A stretch of 49,751 nucleotides of DNA from Halomonas rhizosphaerae (GCF_030010555.1 NZ_JASCQP010000044.1:1-49751); one strand, 5' to 3'; positions 1 to 9,647 are shown, counted from the stretch's first letter. Notes: generated by a model not told the origin, from the sequence alone. Program-made: numbers and translations.

Positions 1-2
1 CC

Positions 3-1112
<1,110 letters not shown>

Positions 1113-1356
1113 GGCTTCACTACTGAAGACGGCGTGACCGACAGGTACCGCCTGGCCCGCAACGACGCAGGTGATCGCCATGCTGACAAGACTACAAGAG
1201 GAGCGGAAGCCCATGAGCCTGATGGATACCTTGAAGCGCTGGTTCGGCGGCCAGGGGGCGACACCCTCGACGACGCCTCAGCAGGGCCGTGACCGACCCG
1301 AGACCCCCACAGCAACATCCTCCGCAGCAGCCACCACTACCCAGGGAGCCACTACC

Positions 1357-1926
1357 ATGAGCGACATCAGGATCCATCCCGCCGTGGATAGCGGTGTGCG
1401 TGCCGGCAGCGACAGCTTCAACGGCGGCACCCTGCATTGCCACTGTAGCGAAAACCCCGTCGAGGTGACCGTCAAGGCACAGTGCGCCCACAACCATGTG
1501 TGCGGCTGCACCAAGTGCTGGAAACCCGGGGGAGCCCTGTTCTCGATGGTCGCCGTGGTACCCCGCGAGAGCCTCAGCGTTACCGCCAACGAGGACAAGC
1601 TGGAAGTCGTCGACACCTCCGCCGCCATCCAGCGACATGCCTGCAAGGAGTGCGGGGTTCACATGTTCGGCCGCATCGAGAATACCGACCACCCCTTCCA
1701 CGGCCTGGACTTCATCCACACGGAACTCTCCGACGATAAGGGCTGGGCGGCGCCGGAGTTCGCCGCCTTCGTCTCCTCGATCATCGAATCGGGCGCCAAC
1801 CCGGACAACATGGACAAGGTCCGCGGCCGGCTCAAGGAGCTGGGTCTCGAGCCTTACGACTGCCTGTCGCCTCCGCTGATGGATGCCATCGCCATCCATA
1901 CGGCCAAAGCCAAGGGAGTACTGTGA
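1357..1926 (+). CDS. gfa: S-(hydroxymethyl)glutathione synthase (glutathione-dependent formaldehyde-activating enzyme)
   Basis: Gfa-family protein (189 residues from this start) that binds glutathione and promotes its condensation with formaldehyde, feeding FrmA. The conserved cysteines are all present: Cys28/Cys30 with Cys96/Cys99 for the structural zinc, and Cys49, Cys51, Cys54 (pattern CGCTKC) for the second zinc. I chose ATG 1357 because it gives the normal family length and has AGGGAG at 1343-1348, 8 bases upstream. The frame is open further upstream: an ATG at 1213 also has a strong ribosome-binding site (AAGAGGAG, 1196-1203) and would add 48 residues rich in Ser, Thr, Ala and Pro. Whether that extension is translated is open. 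Confidence 0.93.
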   Translation: MSDIRIHPAVDSGVRAGSDSFNGGTLHCHCSENPVEVTVKAQCAHNHVCGCTKCWKPGGALFSMVAVVPRESLSVTANEDKLEVVDTSAAIQRHACKECGVHMFGRIENTDHPFHGLDFIHTELSDDKGWAAPEFAAFVSSIIESGANPDNMDKVRGRLKELGLEPYDCLSPPLMDAIAIHTAKAKGVL

Positions 1927-1955
1927 CGCTTGCCATCGCTGCGTGCCACGCACAG

Positions 1956-1991
1956 ACGCCATCGGGCGCCCCTTGGGGCGCCCGATGGCGT
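1956..1991. terminator. Bidirectional hairpin between convergent gfa and livM
   Basis: A near-perfect inverted repeat: 17 bases at 1956-1972 pair with 1975-1991, with only a 2-base centre (effectively a 16-bp stem and 4-base loop). It sits just after the gfa stop and 16 bases beyond the livM stop on the other strand, so it can terminate both convergent transcripts. No strong T-tract follows on either strand, so termination strength is uncertain. Confidence 0.7.
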
Positions 1992-2006
1992 TCTGGCCGC
2001 TTGGCC

Positions 2007-2990
2007 CTACTTGAAGTTCTTCTTCACCATCTTCTGGATCTCGCCGACGATGCCGCTGCGGAAGCTCAACACGCAGATCACGAAGATCAGGCCGAGGATC
2101 ACGCCCACCCAGTTGCCCAGCGGCGACTGCGCCAGCTGGGTCTGCAGGCTGACCACGACCCCGGCGCCCACCACGGGGCCGAACAGGGTGCCCACCCCGC
2201 CCAGCAGGGTCATCAAGATCACCTCGCCGGACATGTGCCAGTGGGCGTCGGTGAGCGAGGCCAGTTGGAACACCACCGTCTTGGTGGACCCCGCCAGGCC
2301 CGCCAGGCCCGCGGAGAGCACGAAGGCTACCAGCTTGTAGGCGTCGACGTTGTAGCCCAGCGAGACGGCCCGCGGCTCGTTCTCGCGGATCGCCTTGAGC
2401 ACCTGGCCGTAGGGCGAGTGCACGGCGCGCTGGATGATGGCGAAGCCGATCACGAAGACCGCCAGCACGAAGTAGTACATGTTGAGGTTGCTCTTCAGGC
2501 TGATCAGCCCGAACAGCTCGCCCCGTGGCACCCCGTGCAGGCCATCCTCGCCGCCGGTGAAGGGCGCCTGGACGAAGAAGAAGAACATCATCTGCGCCAG
2601 CGCCAGGGTCACCATGGCGAAGTAGATCCCCTGGCGGCGAATCGCCAGGGCGCCGAACAGGGTGCCCAGCACCACGGCGGCGAAGGTGCCGATCAGGATG
2701 CCCAGCTCCGGGGTCAGCCCCGGGTAGCTGGCCAGCATGATGCCGGTGAAGTAGCCGCCGGTGGCCAGGAAGGCGGCATGCCCGAAGGAGAGCAGGCCGG
2801 CGTAGCCAAGCAGCAGGTTGAAGGCGCAGGCGAACAGCGCGAAGCACAGCACCTTCATCAGAAACACCGGGTAGGCCACGAAGGGCGCGACAAGCGCGAT
2901 GGCGATCAGGACCAGATAGAGGCCATTGCGACGCAGCCGGGCGTTGCGCTGCCGCTGCATGGCCGGCGTCAGGGTCTGGGTTGCGGACAT
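2007..2990 (-). CDS. livM: Branched-chain amino acid type ABC transporter, inner-membrane permease LivM
   Basis: Integral membrane permease of the LivM family, 327 residues. It has a cytoplasmic basic N-terminus followed by roughly eight to ten hydrophobic segments. The EAA-like coupling region lies around ENEPRAVSLGY, and typical LivM motifs such as GYAGLLSFGHAAF and GGVGTLFGPVVGA are visible. It pairs with LivH to form the translocation channel. It is the last gene of the minus-strand operon livG-livF-SBP-livH-livM, with only 4 bases between the livH stop and its start; a GGAGG ribosome site sits just upstream. The actual substrate (leucine/valine/isoleucine, amides, urea or aromatic acids) cannot be read from the permease. 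Confidence 0.92.
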   Translation of the reverse strand: MSATQTLTPAMQRQRNARLRRNGLYLVLIAIALVAPFVAYPVFLMKVLCFALFACAFNLLLGYAGLLSFGHAAFLATGGYFTGIMLASYPGLTPELGILIGTFAAVVLGTLFGALAIRRQGIYFAMVTLALAQMMFFFFVQAPFTGGEDGLHGVPRGELFGLISLKSNLNMYYFVLAVFVIGFAIIQRAVHSPYGQVLKAIRENEPRAVSLGYNVDAYKLVAFVLSAGLAGLAGSTKTVVFQLASLTDAHWHMSGEVILMTLLGGVGTLFGPVVGAGVVVSLQTQLAQSPLGNWVGVILGLIFVICVLSFRSGIVGEIQKMVKKNFK

Positions 2991-2994
2991 GATG

Positions 2995-3882
2995 TCATGC
3001 CTCCTTGCCGAAGAGTCCCGCGGGGCGCAGCAGCAGTACCAGGATCATCACCAGGAAGATCACGGTGTTGGCGGCCTCGGGGTAGTAGACCTTGGTGAGG
3101 CCCTCGATCAGGCCCATGGACAGGCCGGTGATGACGGCGCCGATGATCGAGCCCATGCCACCGATCACCACCACCGCGAAGACCACGATCAGCAGGCTCG
3201 AGCCCATGGTCGGCGACACCGGGTAGAGCGGGGCGGCCAGCACCCCGGCGAGGGCGGCGAGCGCCACGCCAAAGCCGTAGGTCAGGGTGATCAGCTGGGG
3301 CACATTGACCCCGAAGGCCTGCATCAGCGCCGAGTTCTCGGTGCCGGCGCGCAGGTAGGCGCCGAGACGGGTGCGCTCGATGACGAACCAGGTACCCAGG
3401 CAGACCACCAGCGCCGCCACCAGCACCCAGCCACGGTAGGTGGGCAGGAACATGAAGCCCAGATTGAGCCCGCCCTGAAGGGCCTCGGGCGTGGGGTAGC
3501 TGGAGCCCGACACGCCGAAGAAGTTGATCAGGGTGCCCTCGAAGATCAGTGCCAGGCCGAAGGTGAGCAGCAGCCCGTAGAGGTGGTCGAGATGAGCGAT
3601 ACGCCGCAGCAGGTAGCGTTCGATCAGCATGCCCAGCCCACCCACCACGAGGGGGACGAGCAGCAGTGCCACCCAGTAGTTGAGCCCCAGATACTGCAGG
3701 CCCAGCAGGGCGGCGAAAGCCCCCAGCATGTACATGGCCCCGTGGGCGAAGTTGACGATCTTCAGCAGGCCGAAGATCACCGCCAGCCCCAGGCTGAGCA
3801 GGGCATAGAAGGCACCGTTGATCAGGCCCAGCATCAGCTGGCCCATGAACACCGCCAACGGCACCCCGAAAATCATTGTCAT
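2995..3882 (-). CDS. livH: Branched-chain amino acid type ABC transporter, inner-membrane permease LivH
   Basis: LivH-family permease (295 residues) with about eight transmembrane helices. It carries the family signatures GLINGAFYALLSLGLAVIFG near the N-terminus, NFAHGAMYMLGAF around 45-57, and GGMGSIIGAVITG near residues 240-253. It forms the membrane channel with LivM. The start at 3882 is preceded at good distance by GGGAGG. It sits between the periplasmic binding-protein gene and livM in a compact operon, consistent with a complete importer. Confidence 0.92.
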   Translation of the reverse strand: MTMIFGVPLAVFMGQLMLGLINGAFYALLSLGLAVIFGLLKIVNFAHGAMYMLGAFAALLGLQYLGLNYWVALLLVPLVVGGLGMLIERYLLRRIAHLDHLYGLLLTFGLALIFEGTLINFFGVSGSSYPTPEALQGGLNLGFMFLPTYRGWVLVAALVVCLGTWFVIERTRLGAYLRAGTENSALMQAFGVNVPQLITLTYGFGVALAALAGVLAAPLYPVSPTMGSSLLIVVFAVVVIGGMGSIIGAVITGLSMGLIEGLTKVYYPEAANTVIFLVMILVLLLRPAGLFGKEA

Positions 3883-3940
3883 GTCATGGACCTCCCGTCA
3901 GAGAGGCGGCGGCCGAAGCCGCCGCCGGTTCCGGCCGTGC

Positions 3941-5161
3941 TCAGTTGTTGACCAGCTTGCACTGGCTCTCGGAGAGCGGCCGGTAGGCCTCTTCGGCGGG
4001 GATGGTGGCCTGGATCTCGTAGAGGTCCCACTCGCCGGTGGACTCCTCCGGCGACTTCACCTCGGCCAGATACATGTCGTGGACCATGCGGCCATCCTCG
4101 CGGATATGGCCGTTGCGCGAGAAGAAATCCTCCACCGGGCGCTCGGCCATGGCGGCGCGGATAGTCTCGGGGTCGTCGGTACCCGCCTCGGCCACCGTTT
4201 CCAGATAATGCATGGTGCTGGAGTAGATGCCCGCCTGCACCATGGTCGGCATGCGTTCGGTGCGCTCATAGTAGCGCTCGGCCCACTCGCGGGCCTGGTC
4301 GTCCATGTCCCAGTACCAGCCGGTGGTGAGCAGCAGACCCTGGGTATCCTCGAGCCCCATGGCGTGAACGTCGTTGAGGAAGATCAGCAGGCCGGCAAGC
4401 TGCTGGCCGCCCTGGACCACACCGAACTGGCTGGCGGTAGTGATGGCATTGACGGTGTCGGCACCGGCGTTCGCCAGGCCGATGATCTTGGCACCGGACC
4501 CCTGGGCCTGGAGGATATAGGAGGAGAAGTCGCTGGTCGGGAAGGGGTGACGGATGGTATCGACGATCTCGCCACCGTTCTCTTCCACCACCTTGGTCAC
4601 GTCGCCCTCGAGGGCATGACCGAAGGCATAGTCGGCGGTGAGCATGAACCAGGTGTCGCCTCCCTGCTCCACCACCGCCTTGGCCGTGCCGTTGGCCAGC
4701 GGATAGGTATCATAGACCCAGTGGATGTGGTTCGGCGTGCAGTGCTCGTTGGTGATGCTGGAGGCGGCGGAGCCGGAGACGATGCCCAGGCCGTTGTTCT
4801 CCTCGATCACCTTGGTCGCGGCAATGGTCACCGAGGAGGCGACCAGGCCGGCGACCAGGTCGACGTTGCGGGTGTCGAACCACTCGCGCACGGTGTTGGC
4901 ACCCACGTCCGCGCTGTTGCGATCGTCGGCGCTGAAGACCTCGATCGGGGCGCCGTTCACCTCGCCGCCGAAGTCCTCGATGGCCATCTCCAGGGCCTCG
5001 AGGCCGCCGGGGCCGGCCAGGTCGCGGTAGGTGCCGGACATGTCGGCCAGGTAGCCGATGCGTACCTCGTCGTCACTCATCTGTGCCTGGGCGCCGCTGG
5101 CCATCAGGGTGGCGGTGGCGAGTGCGATGCTGCTGGCAAGCGTCTTCCTGTTGAAGGTCAT
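3941..5161 (-). CDS. Periplasmic substrate-binding protein of the Liv/HAAT-type ABC importer
   Basis: 406-residue Leu/Ile/Val-binding-protein family member (periplasmic binding fold type I). It begins with a Sec signal peptide: basic MTFNRK, a hydrophobic core, and probable cleavage after ASGAQA. The mature protein opens with a beta-strand/loop typical of the family (VRIGYLADMSG). Two mature cysteines (NEHCTP and the C-terminal SQCKL) could form disulfides. The frame is open further upstream, but ATG 5161 is chosen because it has the signal peptide and a GGAG site at 5170-5173. It delivers substrate to LivH/LivM. Branched-chain amino acids are the default guess; amide, urea or aromatic acid specificity is equally possible from sequence alone. 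Confidence 0.9.
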   Translation of the reverse strand: MTFNRKTLASSIALATATLMASGAQAQMSDDEVRIGYLADMSGTYRDLAGPGGLEALEMAIEDFGGEVNGAPIEVFSADDRNSADVGANTVREWFDTRNVDLVAGLVASSVTIAATKVIEENNGLGIVSGSAASSITNEHCTPNHIHWVYDTYPLANGTAKAVVEQGGDTWFMLTADYAFGHALEGDVTKVVEENGGEIVDTIRHPFPTSDFSSYILQAQGSGAKIIGLANAGADTVNAITTASQFGVVQGGQQLAGLLIFLNDVHAMGLEDTQGLLLTTGWYWDMDDQAREWAERYYERTERMPTMVQAGIYSSTMHYLETVAEAGTDDPETIRAAMAERPVEDFFSRNGHIREDGRMVHDMYLAEVKSPEESTGEWDLYEIQATIPAEEAYRPLSESQCKLVNN

Positions 5162-5252
5162 GGTGTCATCTCCGTGGCCCCGGGTGGGGCTACTTGTTGT
5201 TGTCGATGCGGGTTGCATTGCGGTGGATGAACTGCCGGGCGACGGCGAACCG

Positions 5253-5999
5253 TCATACCCCCAGCAGGGAGTTGAGGTGCTCGCGCCGCGAGGGCAGCTC
5301 GGCGGCACTGATCTCCTCGATGATGCGGCCGTGCTCCATCACGAAGTGGCGGTCGGCCAGCGGGGCGGCGAAGCGGAAGTTCTGCTCCACCAGCACGATG
5401 GTCATGCCGCGCTCCTTGAGCTTGACCAGTACCTCGCCCAGCGCCTGGACGATGACCGGGGCGAGCCCCTCGGTGATCTCGTCGAGCAGCAGCAGCCGGG
5501 CCCCGGTGCGCAGGATGCGCGCCATGGCCAGCATCTGCTGCTCGCCCCCGGAGAGCCGGGTGCCCTGGCTGCGGCGCCGCTCGAAGAGGTTGGGGAACAT
5601 CGCGTAGATCTCATCGATCCCCATCCCGCCGCTGCGCACCGTGGGCGGCAGCAGCAGGTTTTCCTCGACGTCGAGGCTGGCGAAGATGCCGCGCTCCTCG
5701 GGGCAGTAGCCGATGCCCAGCCGCGGGATGCGGTGCGGCTTCATGGCCAGGGTCTCGGTGCCGTTGATGACGATCGACCCGGTGCGCCGGCCGACCATGT
5801 TCATGATCGCCTTGAGGGTGGTGCTGCGCCCGGCGCCGTTGCGCCCCAGCAGCGTCACCAGTTCGCCGCGCTTCACGTCGAAGTCGACGCCGTGGAGGAT
5901 GTGCGACTCGCCGTAGAAGGCGTGCAGGTCGCTGACCCGCAGCATCTCGGCGCCGTCCAGGTCGTGGTAGTCGGTGAGCTTCTCGGCTGCCTGACTCAT
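5253..5999 (-). CDS. livF: Branched-chain amino acid type ABC transporter, ATPase LivF (Walker A Lys replaced by Arg)
   Basis: Cytoplasmic ATPase of the LivF family, 248 residues, which should pair with LivG to energise LivH/LivM. It has the signature LSGGEQQ, Walker B RLLLLDE followed by the LivF-typical ITEGLAP, and an H-loop region VLVEQNF in which the usual His is Gln, as is normal for LivF. The Walker A loop at 52-60 reads GRNGAGRST, so the catalytic lysine is arginine at residue 58 (codon at 5826-5828). Its start overlaps the livG stop by 4 bases, indicating translational coupling. The N-terminal ten or so residues before the first beta-strand are slightly longer than usual. Confidence 0.93.
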   Translation of the reverse strand: MSQAAEKLTDYHDLDGAEMLRVSDLHAFYGESHILHGVDFDVKRGELVTLLGRNGAGRSTTLKAIMNMVGRRTGSIVINGTETLAMKPHRIPRLGIGYCPEERGIFASLDVEENLLLPPTVRSGGMGIDEIYAMFPNLFERRRSQGTRLSGGEQQMLAMARILRTGARLLLLDEITEGLAPVIVQALGEVLVKLKERGMTIVLVEQNFRFAAPLADRHFVMEHGRIIEEISAAELPSRREHLNSLLGV

Positions 6000-6772
6000 G
6001 CGCTGGCCTCCTCTTCCGCGGTGGCATCGCTGCCCATATAGGCCTCGCGCACCTGGGGATTCCGTGAGACTTCCTGGTAGTCGCCCTCGGCCAGCACACT
6101 ACCGCGCGCCAGCACGGTGATGCGGTCGCACAGCCGGCTGACCACGCTGAGGTTGTGCTCCACCATCAGCACGGTGCGGCCCTTCGAGACCCGGCGGATC
6201 AGCTCGACGATGCGGTCGACGTCCTCGGCGCCCATGCCCTGGGTCGGCTCGTCGAGCAGCATCAGGGTAGGTTCCAGGGCCAGGGTGGTGGCCACCTCCA
6301 GCGCCCGCTTGCGCCCGTAGGGCATCTCCACGGTGAGCACGTCGGCGTACTCGCGCAGGCCCACCTCGTCGAGGAGTTCCAGGGCCCGCTCGTTGAGGTG
6401 CTCGAGGCTCTTCTCGGATTTCCAGAAGTGGAAGGAGGTGCCCAGCTTGCGCTGCAGCGCCACCCGCACGTTCTCCATGGCCGTCATGTGGGCGAACACC
6501 GCGGAGATCTGGAAGGAGCGCACCAGCCCCAGCCGGGCGATCTCGTTGGCCTTCATGCCGGTGATCGGCTTGTCGCGATAGAGGATCTCGCCGCGGGTGG
6601 GCGGCAGGAACTTGGTGAGCAGGTTGAAGACGGTGGTCTTGCCGGCCCCGTTGGGGCCGATCAGGGCATGGATATGCCCCTCCCGGACCTGCAGGTTGAC
6701 GTCGTCCACGGCAGTGAAGCCGCGAAACTCCTTGGTCAACCCGCGAGTTTCCAGTATGAACTCCTGGGTCAT
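5996..6772 (-). CDS. livG: Branched-chain amino acid type ABC transporter, ATPase LivG
   Basis: First gene of the importer operon; LivG-family cytoplasmic ATPase of 258 residues. The Walker A loop GPNGAGKTT at 39-47 is intact. A LivG-type signature (MPYGRKRALEVA), Walker B with LMLLDEPTQGM, and the H-loop LMVEHNLSVV follow in order. The family's C-terminal extension ends in a short acidic tail. It would form the heterodimer with LivF, and since LivF lacks its P-loop lysine this subunit has the only canonical P-loop. It follows a 326-bp non-coding region that carries a palindrome at 6913-6926. Confidence 0.94.
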   Translation of the reverse strand: MTQEFILETRGLTKEFRGFTAVDDVNLQVREGHIHALIGPNGAGKTTVFNLLTKFLPPTRGEILYRDKPITGMKANEIARLGLVRSFQISAVFAHMTAMENVRVALQRKLGTSFHFWKSEKSLEHLNERALELLDEVGLREYADVLTVEMPYGRKRALEVATTLALEPTLMLLDEPTQGMGAEDVDRIVELIRRVSKGRTVLMVEHNLSVVSRLCDRITVLARGSVLAEGDYQEVSRNPQVREAYMGSDATAEEEASA

Positions 6773-6912
6773 GGTTCGTCCTCTCTGGATCGCTCGGGCG
6801 ATCCGCCGTGGATGCTGTTGTCGTTGTTGTCGGCCGTTGTTGTGGTTGCGGCGGTTCCGGCATCGAGGGCCTGGATGACACTTTCAGGCTGCCCCGGAGA
6901 ACACTCTGCACT

Positions 6913-6926
6913 TTACGTTAACGTAA
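6913..6926. promoter_or_regulatory. 14-bp perfect palindrome TTACGTTAACGTAA, candidate LiuR/MerR-type operator
   Basis: Perfect inverted repeat TTACGTTAACGTAA, about 140 bases upstream of livG. Its pattern (TTACGT..ACGTAA) resembles the palindrome reported for LiuR, the MerR-family regulator of branched-chain amino acid utilisation in proteobacteria. That would fit control of a branched-chain amino acid importer. The palindrome is seen directly; the regulator assignment is inference, and no liuR gene is in the window. Confidence 0.5.
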
Positions 6927-7001
6927 GCTAGAGGACTGGCCGCGGCACGGCAACAGGAGAAGCGCCGAACTCGACCAATGGTGTAGACGCCCGCGCGATC
7001 A

Positions 7002-7017
7002 ATAGCTTGCAAACTAT
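7002..7017. promoter_or_regulatory. 16-bp near-palindrome centred on TTGCAA
   Basis: ATAGCTTGCAAACTAT is an inverted repeat with one mismatched pair (position 5 against 12). It lies between the sdaA terminator and the LiuR-like palindrome, so it could be an operator or part of the upstream control region of the liv operon. No regulator can be named. Confidence 0.3.
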
Positions 7018-7024
7018 GTCGGGC

Positions 7025-7059
7025 AAAAAAAGACGCGATGCCCCTTGCGGGACATCGCG
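7025..7059 (-). terminator. Rho-independent terminator of sdaA
   Basis: On the minus strand a stem of ten base pairs with one bulged base (7049-7059 pairing with 7034-7043) closes a 5-base loop. It is followed after two bases by a run of T residues (complement of the A-run at 7025-7031). It lies about 40 bases after the sdaA stop codon, a textbook intrinsic terminator. Confidence 0.85.
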
Positions 7060-7098
7060 CCTGCTCTGGCTCGAGGCCGCGGCTGCCATAGGCAGCCG

Positions 7099-8478
7099 TC
7101 AGCACTCGATGGCGTTGACGGCCAGGCCGCCGCGGGAGGTCTCCTTGTACTTCTCCTGCATGTCGGCACCGGTGTCGCGCATGGTGCGGATCACGTGGTC
7201 CAGGGAAACGAAGTGCTCGCCGTCGCCGCGCAGGGCCATGCGTGCGGCATTGATGGCCTTGACCGAGGCGATGGCGTTGCGCTCGATGCAGGGCACCTGC
7301 ACCAGGCCGCCGATCGGGTCGCAGGTCAGGCCCAGGTTATGCTCGAGGCCGATCTCGGCGGCATTCTCCACCTGGCCCACGCTGCCGCCCATCACCTCAG
7401 CGAGGCCGGCGGCGGCCATGGCGCAGGCCGACCCGACCTCGCCCTGGCAGCCCACCTCGGCGCCGGAGATGGAGGCATTCTTCTTGCACAGGATCCCCAC
7501 GGCACCGGCGGTAAGCAGGAAGTCCACCACCTCCCGCTCGCAAGCTTCCGGCTGGAACTTCATGTAATAGTGCAGCACCGCCGGGATGATCCCCGCCGCC
7601 CCGTTGGTGGGGGCCGTGACCATGCGCCCGCCGGCGGCATTCTCCTCGTTCACCGCCAGGGCGAAGACGTTGACCCAGTCCATCGCCGAGAAGGTCGAGG
7701 CGATCAGGCTGTCATCGCCGTCCATGGCCAGCAGCCGCCGGTGCAGCGAGGCCGCCCGGCGCCGGACCTCGAGCCCCCCGGGCAGCACGCCTTCGGCGGC
7801 GAGCCCGCTCTGCACGCAGGCCTGCATGGCCTGCCAGATCTCCCACAGGCCGGCGCGCACCTCGGCCTCGCTGCGCCAGGCCTTCTCGTTCTCCATCATC
7901 AGCTCACTGATGCGCAGGTCATGCATGCGGCACAGCGCCATCAGCTCGGCGGCGGAATGGAAGTCATAGGGCAGGGCCGTGGTGTCGCTGTCCAGCTCGC
8001 CGGAACGCGCCTGGGCCTCGTCGACCACGAAGCCGCCTCCCACGGAGTAGTAGACGTTGCGATGGAGCGTCTCCGCCTGCCCGTGGGCGACCAGGGTCAG
8101 GGCGTTGGGATGGTAGGGCAGGCTCTCGTCGTGCCACTGCAGGTCCCGGCTCCAGTGGAAGGGGATCGCCTGGTGGCCGTCGAGCTGCAGGGTCCGGGAC
8201 TCGAGCAGCGCCTCGATGCGCGGGGCGACGATGGACGGGTCGATGTGCGACGGATGTTCGCCGATCAGCCCCATCACCACCGCCCGGTCGGTGCCGTGGC
8301 CCTTGCCGGTGGCGGAGAGCGAGCCATGCAGGTGAATCTCCAGGCGCGTCACGCGCTCCAGCAGGTCGCGACGTTTCAGCTCCTGGACGAAATCATGAGC
8401 CGCCGCCATCGGCCCCACGGTGTGGGAGCTCGAGGGCCCGATGCCGATCTTGAACAGGTCGAAGACGCTGATTGCCAT
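7099..8478 (-). CDS. sdaA: L-serine dehydratase, single-chain [4Fe-4S] type
   Basis: 459-residue enzyme that deaminates L-serine to pyruvate and ammonia using a [4Fe-4S] cluster rather than PLP. The N-terminal beta domain begins with the family signature [16 protein letters not shown] (residues 9-24). The catalytic alpha domain carries cluster ligands Cys344 ([10 protein letters not shown]), Cys386 (LTCDPIGG) and Cys397. The chain ends exactly in Cys459, which matches the tail cysteine that inserts into the active site as a cluster ligand in type 2 L-serine dehydratases. It is divergent from a DsdC-like LysR gene (168 bp between starts), which suggests local regulation, and has its own terminator downstream. 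Confidence 0.97.
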   Translation of the reverse strand: MAISVFDLFKIGIGPSSSHTVGPMAAAHDFVQELKRRDLLERVTRLEIHLHGSLSATGKGHGTDRAVVMGLIGEHPSHIDPSIVAPRIEALLESRTLQLDGHQAIPFHWSRDLQWHDESLPYHPNALTLVAHGQAETLHRNVYYSVGGGFVVDEAQARSGELDSDTTALPYDFHSAAELMALCRMHDLRISELMMENEKAWRSEAEVRAGLWEIWQAMQACVQSGLAAEGVLPGGLEVRRRAASLHRRLLAMDGDDSLIASTFSAMDWVNVFALAVNEENAAGGRMVTAPTNGAAGIIPAVLHYYMKFQPEACEREVVDFLLTAGAVGILCKKNASISGAEVGCQGEVGSACAMAAAGLAEVMGGSVGQVENAAEIGLEHNLGLTCDPIGGLVQVPCIERNAIASVKAINAARMALRGDGEHFVSLDHVIRTMRDTGADMQEKYKETSRGGLAVNAIEC

Positions 8479-8646
8479 GGAAGAACCTCGCGTGACTGAC
8501 AGGGTGGCCGGGGCGGAGCCTTGTAGCCTCCGGGTTCAGCGCTACTGAACGTTTCTGGCCTTGGGTTGACGTTGCCTCTATGCTGGTGCGGCATCGCCCC
8601 AGCAACAAGCCAGAATATCTCGCCCACAGTATAGCCCAGCTAAACC

Positions 8647-9585
8647 ATGAGCCGACTCCTGCACGCCCAGACCCACGCCTGGCTGAAGGTCTTCGCCATC
8701 AGCGCCCGCCACCTCTCCTTCACCCGGGCGGCGGAGGAGCTGCACGTCACCACCGGCGCGGTGAGCCAGCAGATCAAGCAGCTGGAGGAACGCCTGGGCT
8801 TCAAGCTGTTCCGTCGCCTGCCCCGGCGGCTGGAGCTGACCGAGGAGGGCCGCCGCCTGGCGGCGGTGGTGGACGAGGCCTACCAGGCCGTGGGCCTGGA
8901 GGTGCGGCGACTGCGCAGCGGGGTGATGAGCGGGGTGATCCGCCTGCGTTCGGTACCCTCCTTCCTGCACAAGTGGCTGATGCCGCGCCTGCCGCGGCTG
9001 CAGGCGCGCTTTCCCGACATCGAGCTGCATGTCAGGGCCGAGGACAGCAGCCTCTCGCTGCGCGACGGCGACTTCGACCTGGCCCTCGACCTCAACGATG
9101 GCCAGGCCCCGGGACTCTCCATCACGTCGCTGATGGAAGAGCACATCTTCCCGGTCTGCGCCCCCGCCCTGCTGCGCGGCCGCCCGCCCCTTCGCCACCC
9201 CGCCGACCTGGCCTGGTACCCGCTGCTGCACGACGTCACCGCCTGGCGCGGCAGCCACGAGCATGCCGAATGGGAGCGCTACCTGGAGGCCATCGAGGCC
9301 CCGCCCCTGAACTTGCGCCGGGGCTACACCTTCAACCGCAACCATCTGACCATGGAGGCGGCCATCGCCGGCATGGGGGTCGCCATCGCCCGCCAGACAC
9401 TGATCCGCGGCGAACTGGAGAGCGGTGCGCTGATCGCCCCCTTCGCGCAGCGGGTGCCCACCGGCATGCGCTACGGCATCGTGCATGCCCCGGGCGCGCT
9501 CGACGACCGGCGGGTGTCCGCCGTACACGACTGGATCGTCGAGGAGGCGCGCCGCGCCACCCAGGCAGGCCTGCCGGTCGAGTAG
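8647..9585 (+). CDS. LysR-family transcriptional regulator, DsdC/GcvA-like
   Basis: 312-residue LTTR. The winged helix-turn-helix covers about residues 13-72 (RHLSFTRAAEELHVTTGAVSQ, positions 21-41, then the recognition helix QIKQLEERLG). The effector domain follows from about 95 to the end. Several stretches resemble E. coli DsdC, the D-serine-responsive activator: a PSFLHKWLMPRL segment, EEHIFPVCAP, LLHDVTAWRG, and the FNRNHLTMEAA segment. It is divergent from sdaA, so I infer that it controls the serine dehydratase in response to serine or a related amino acid. DNA binding is certain from the family; ligand and target are inference. Confidence 0.9.
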   Translation: MSRLLHAQTHAWLKVFAISARHLSFTRAAEELHVTTGAVSQQIKQLEERLGFKLFRRLPRRLELTEEGRRLAAVVDEAYQAVGLEVRRLRSGVMSGVIRLRSVPSFLHKWLMPRLPRLQARFPDIELHVRAEDSSLSLRDGDFDLALDLNDGQAPGLSITSLMEEHIFPVCAPALLRGRPPLRHPADLAWYPLLHDVTAWRGSHEHAEWERYLEAIEAPPLNLRRGYTFNRNHLTMEAAIAGMGVAIARQTLIRGELESGALIAPFAQRVPTGMRYGIVHAPGALDDRRVSAVHDWIVEEARRATQAGLPVE

Positions 9586-9647
9586 GCACGCCGGGGGGCG
9601 GGACGGTACAATACTCGCTTCGCATGTCATGCTCGAACGGACTCACG

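Larger units (their letters stand above)
6773..7098. promoter_or_regulatory. Non-coding region upstream of the liv operon (regulatory region)
   Basis: This 326-bp stretch lies between the livG start and the sdaA stop, both on the minus strand, and contains no convincing gene. It holds the sdaA terminator at its right end, two palindromes (6913-6926 and 7002-7017), and presumably the liv operon promoter. I could not identify a clean sigma-70 promoter. A pyrimidine/purine-biased stretch of short repeats (ttgtcgttgttgtcggccgttgttgtgg, split between about 6820 and 6848) lies in the probable 5' leader. Confidence 0.55.

Noticed and set aside
3818..5230. 470-codon plus-strand frame over the binding-protein gene
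   Set aside because: His/Gly/Val-rich shadow of the minus-strand SBP gene, which has a clear signal peptide and family motifs.
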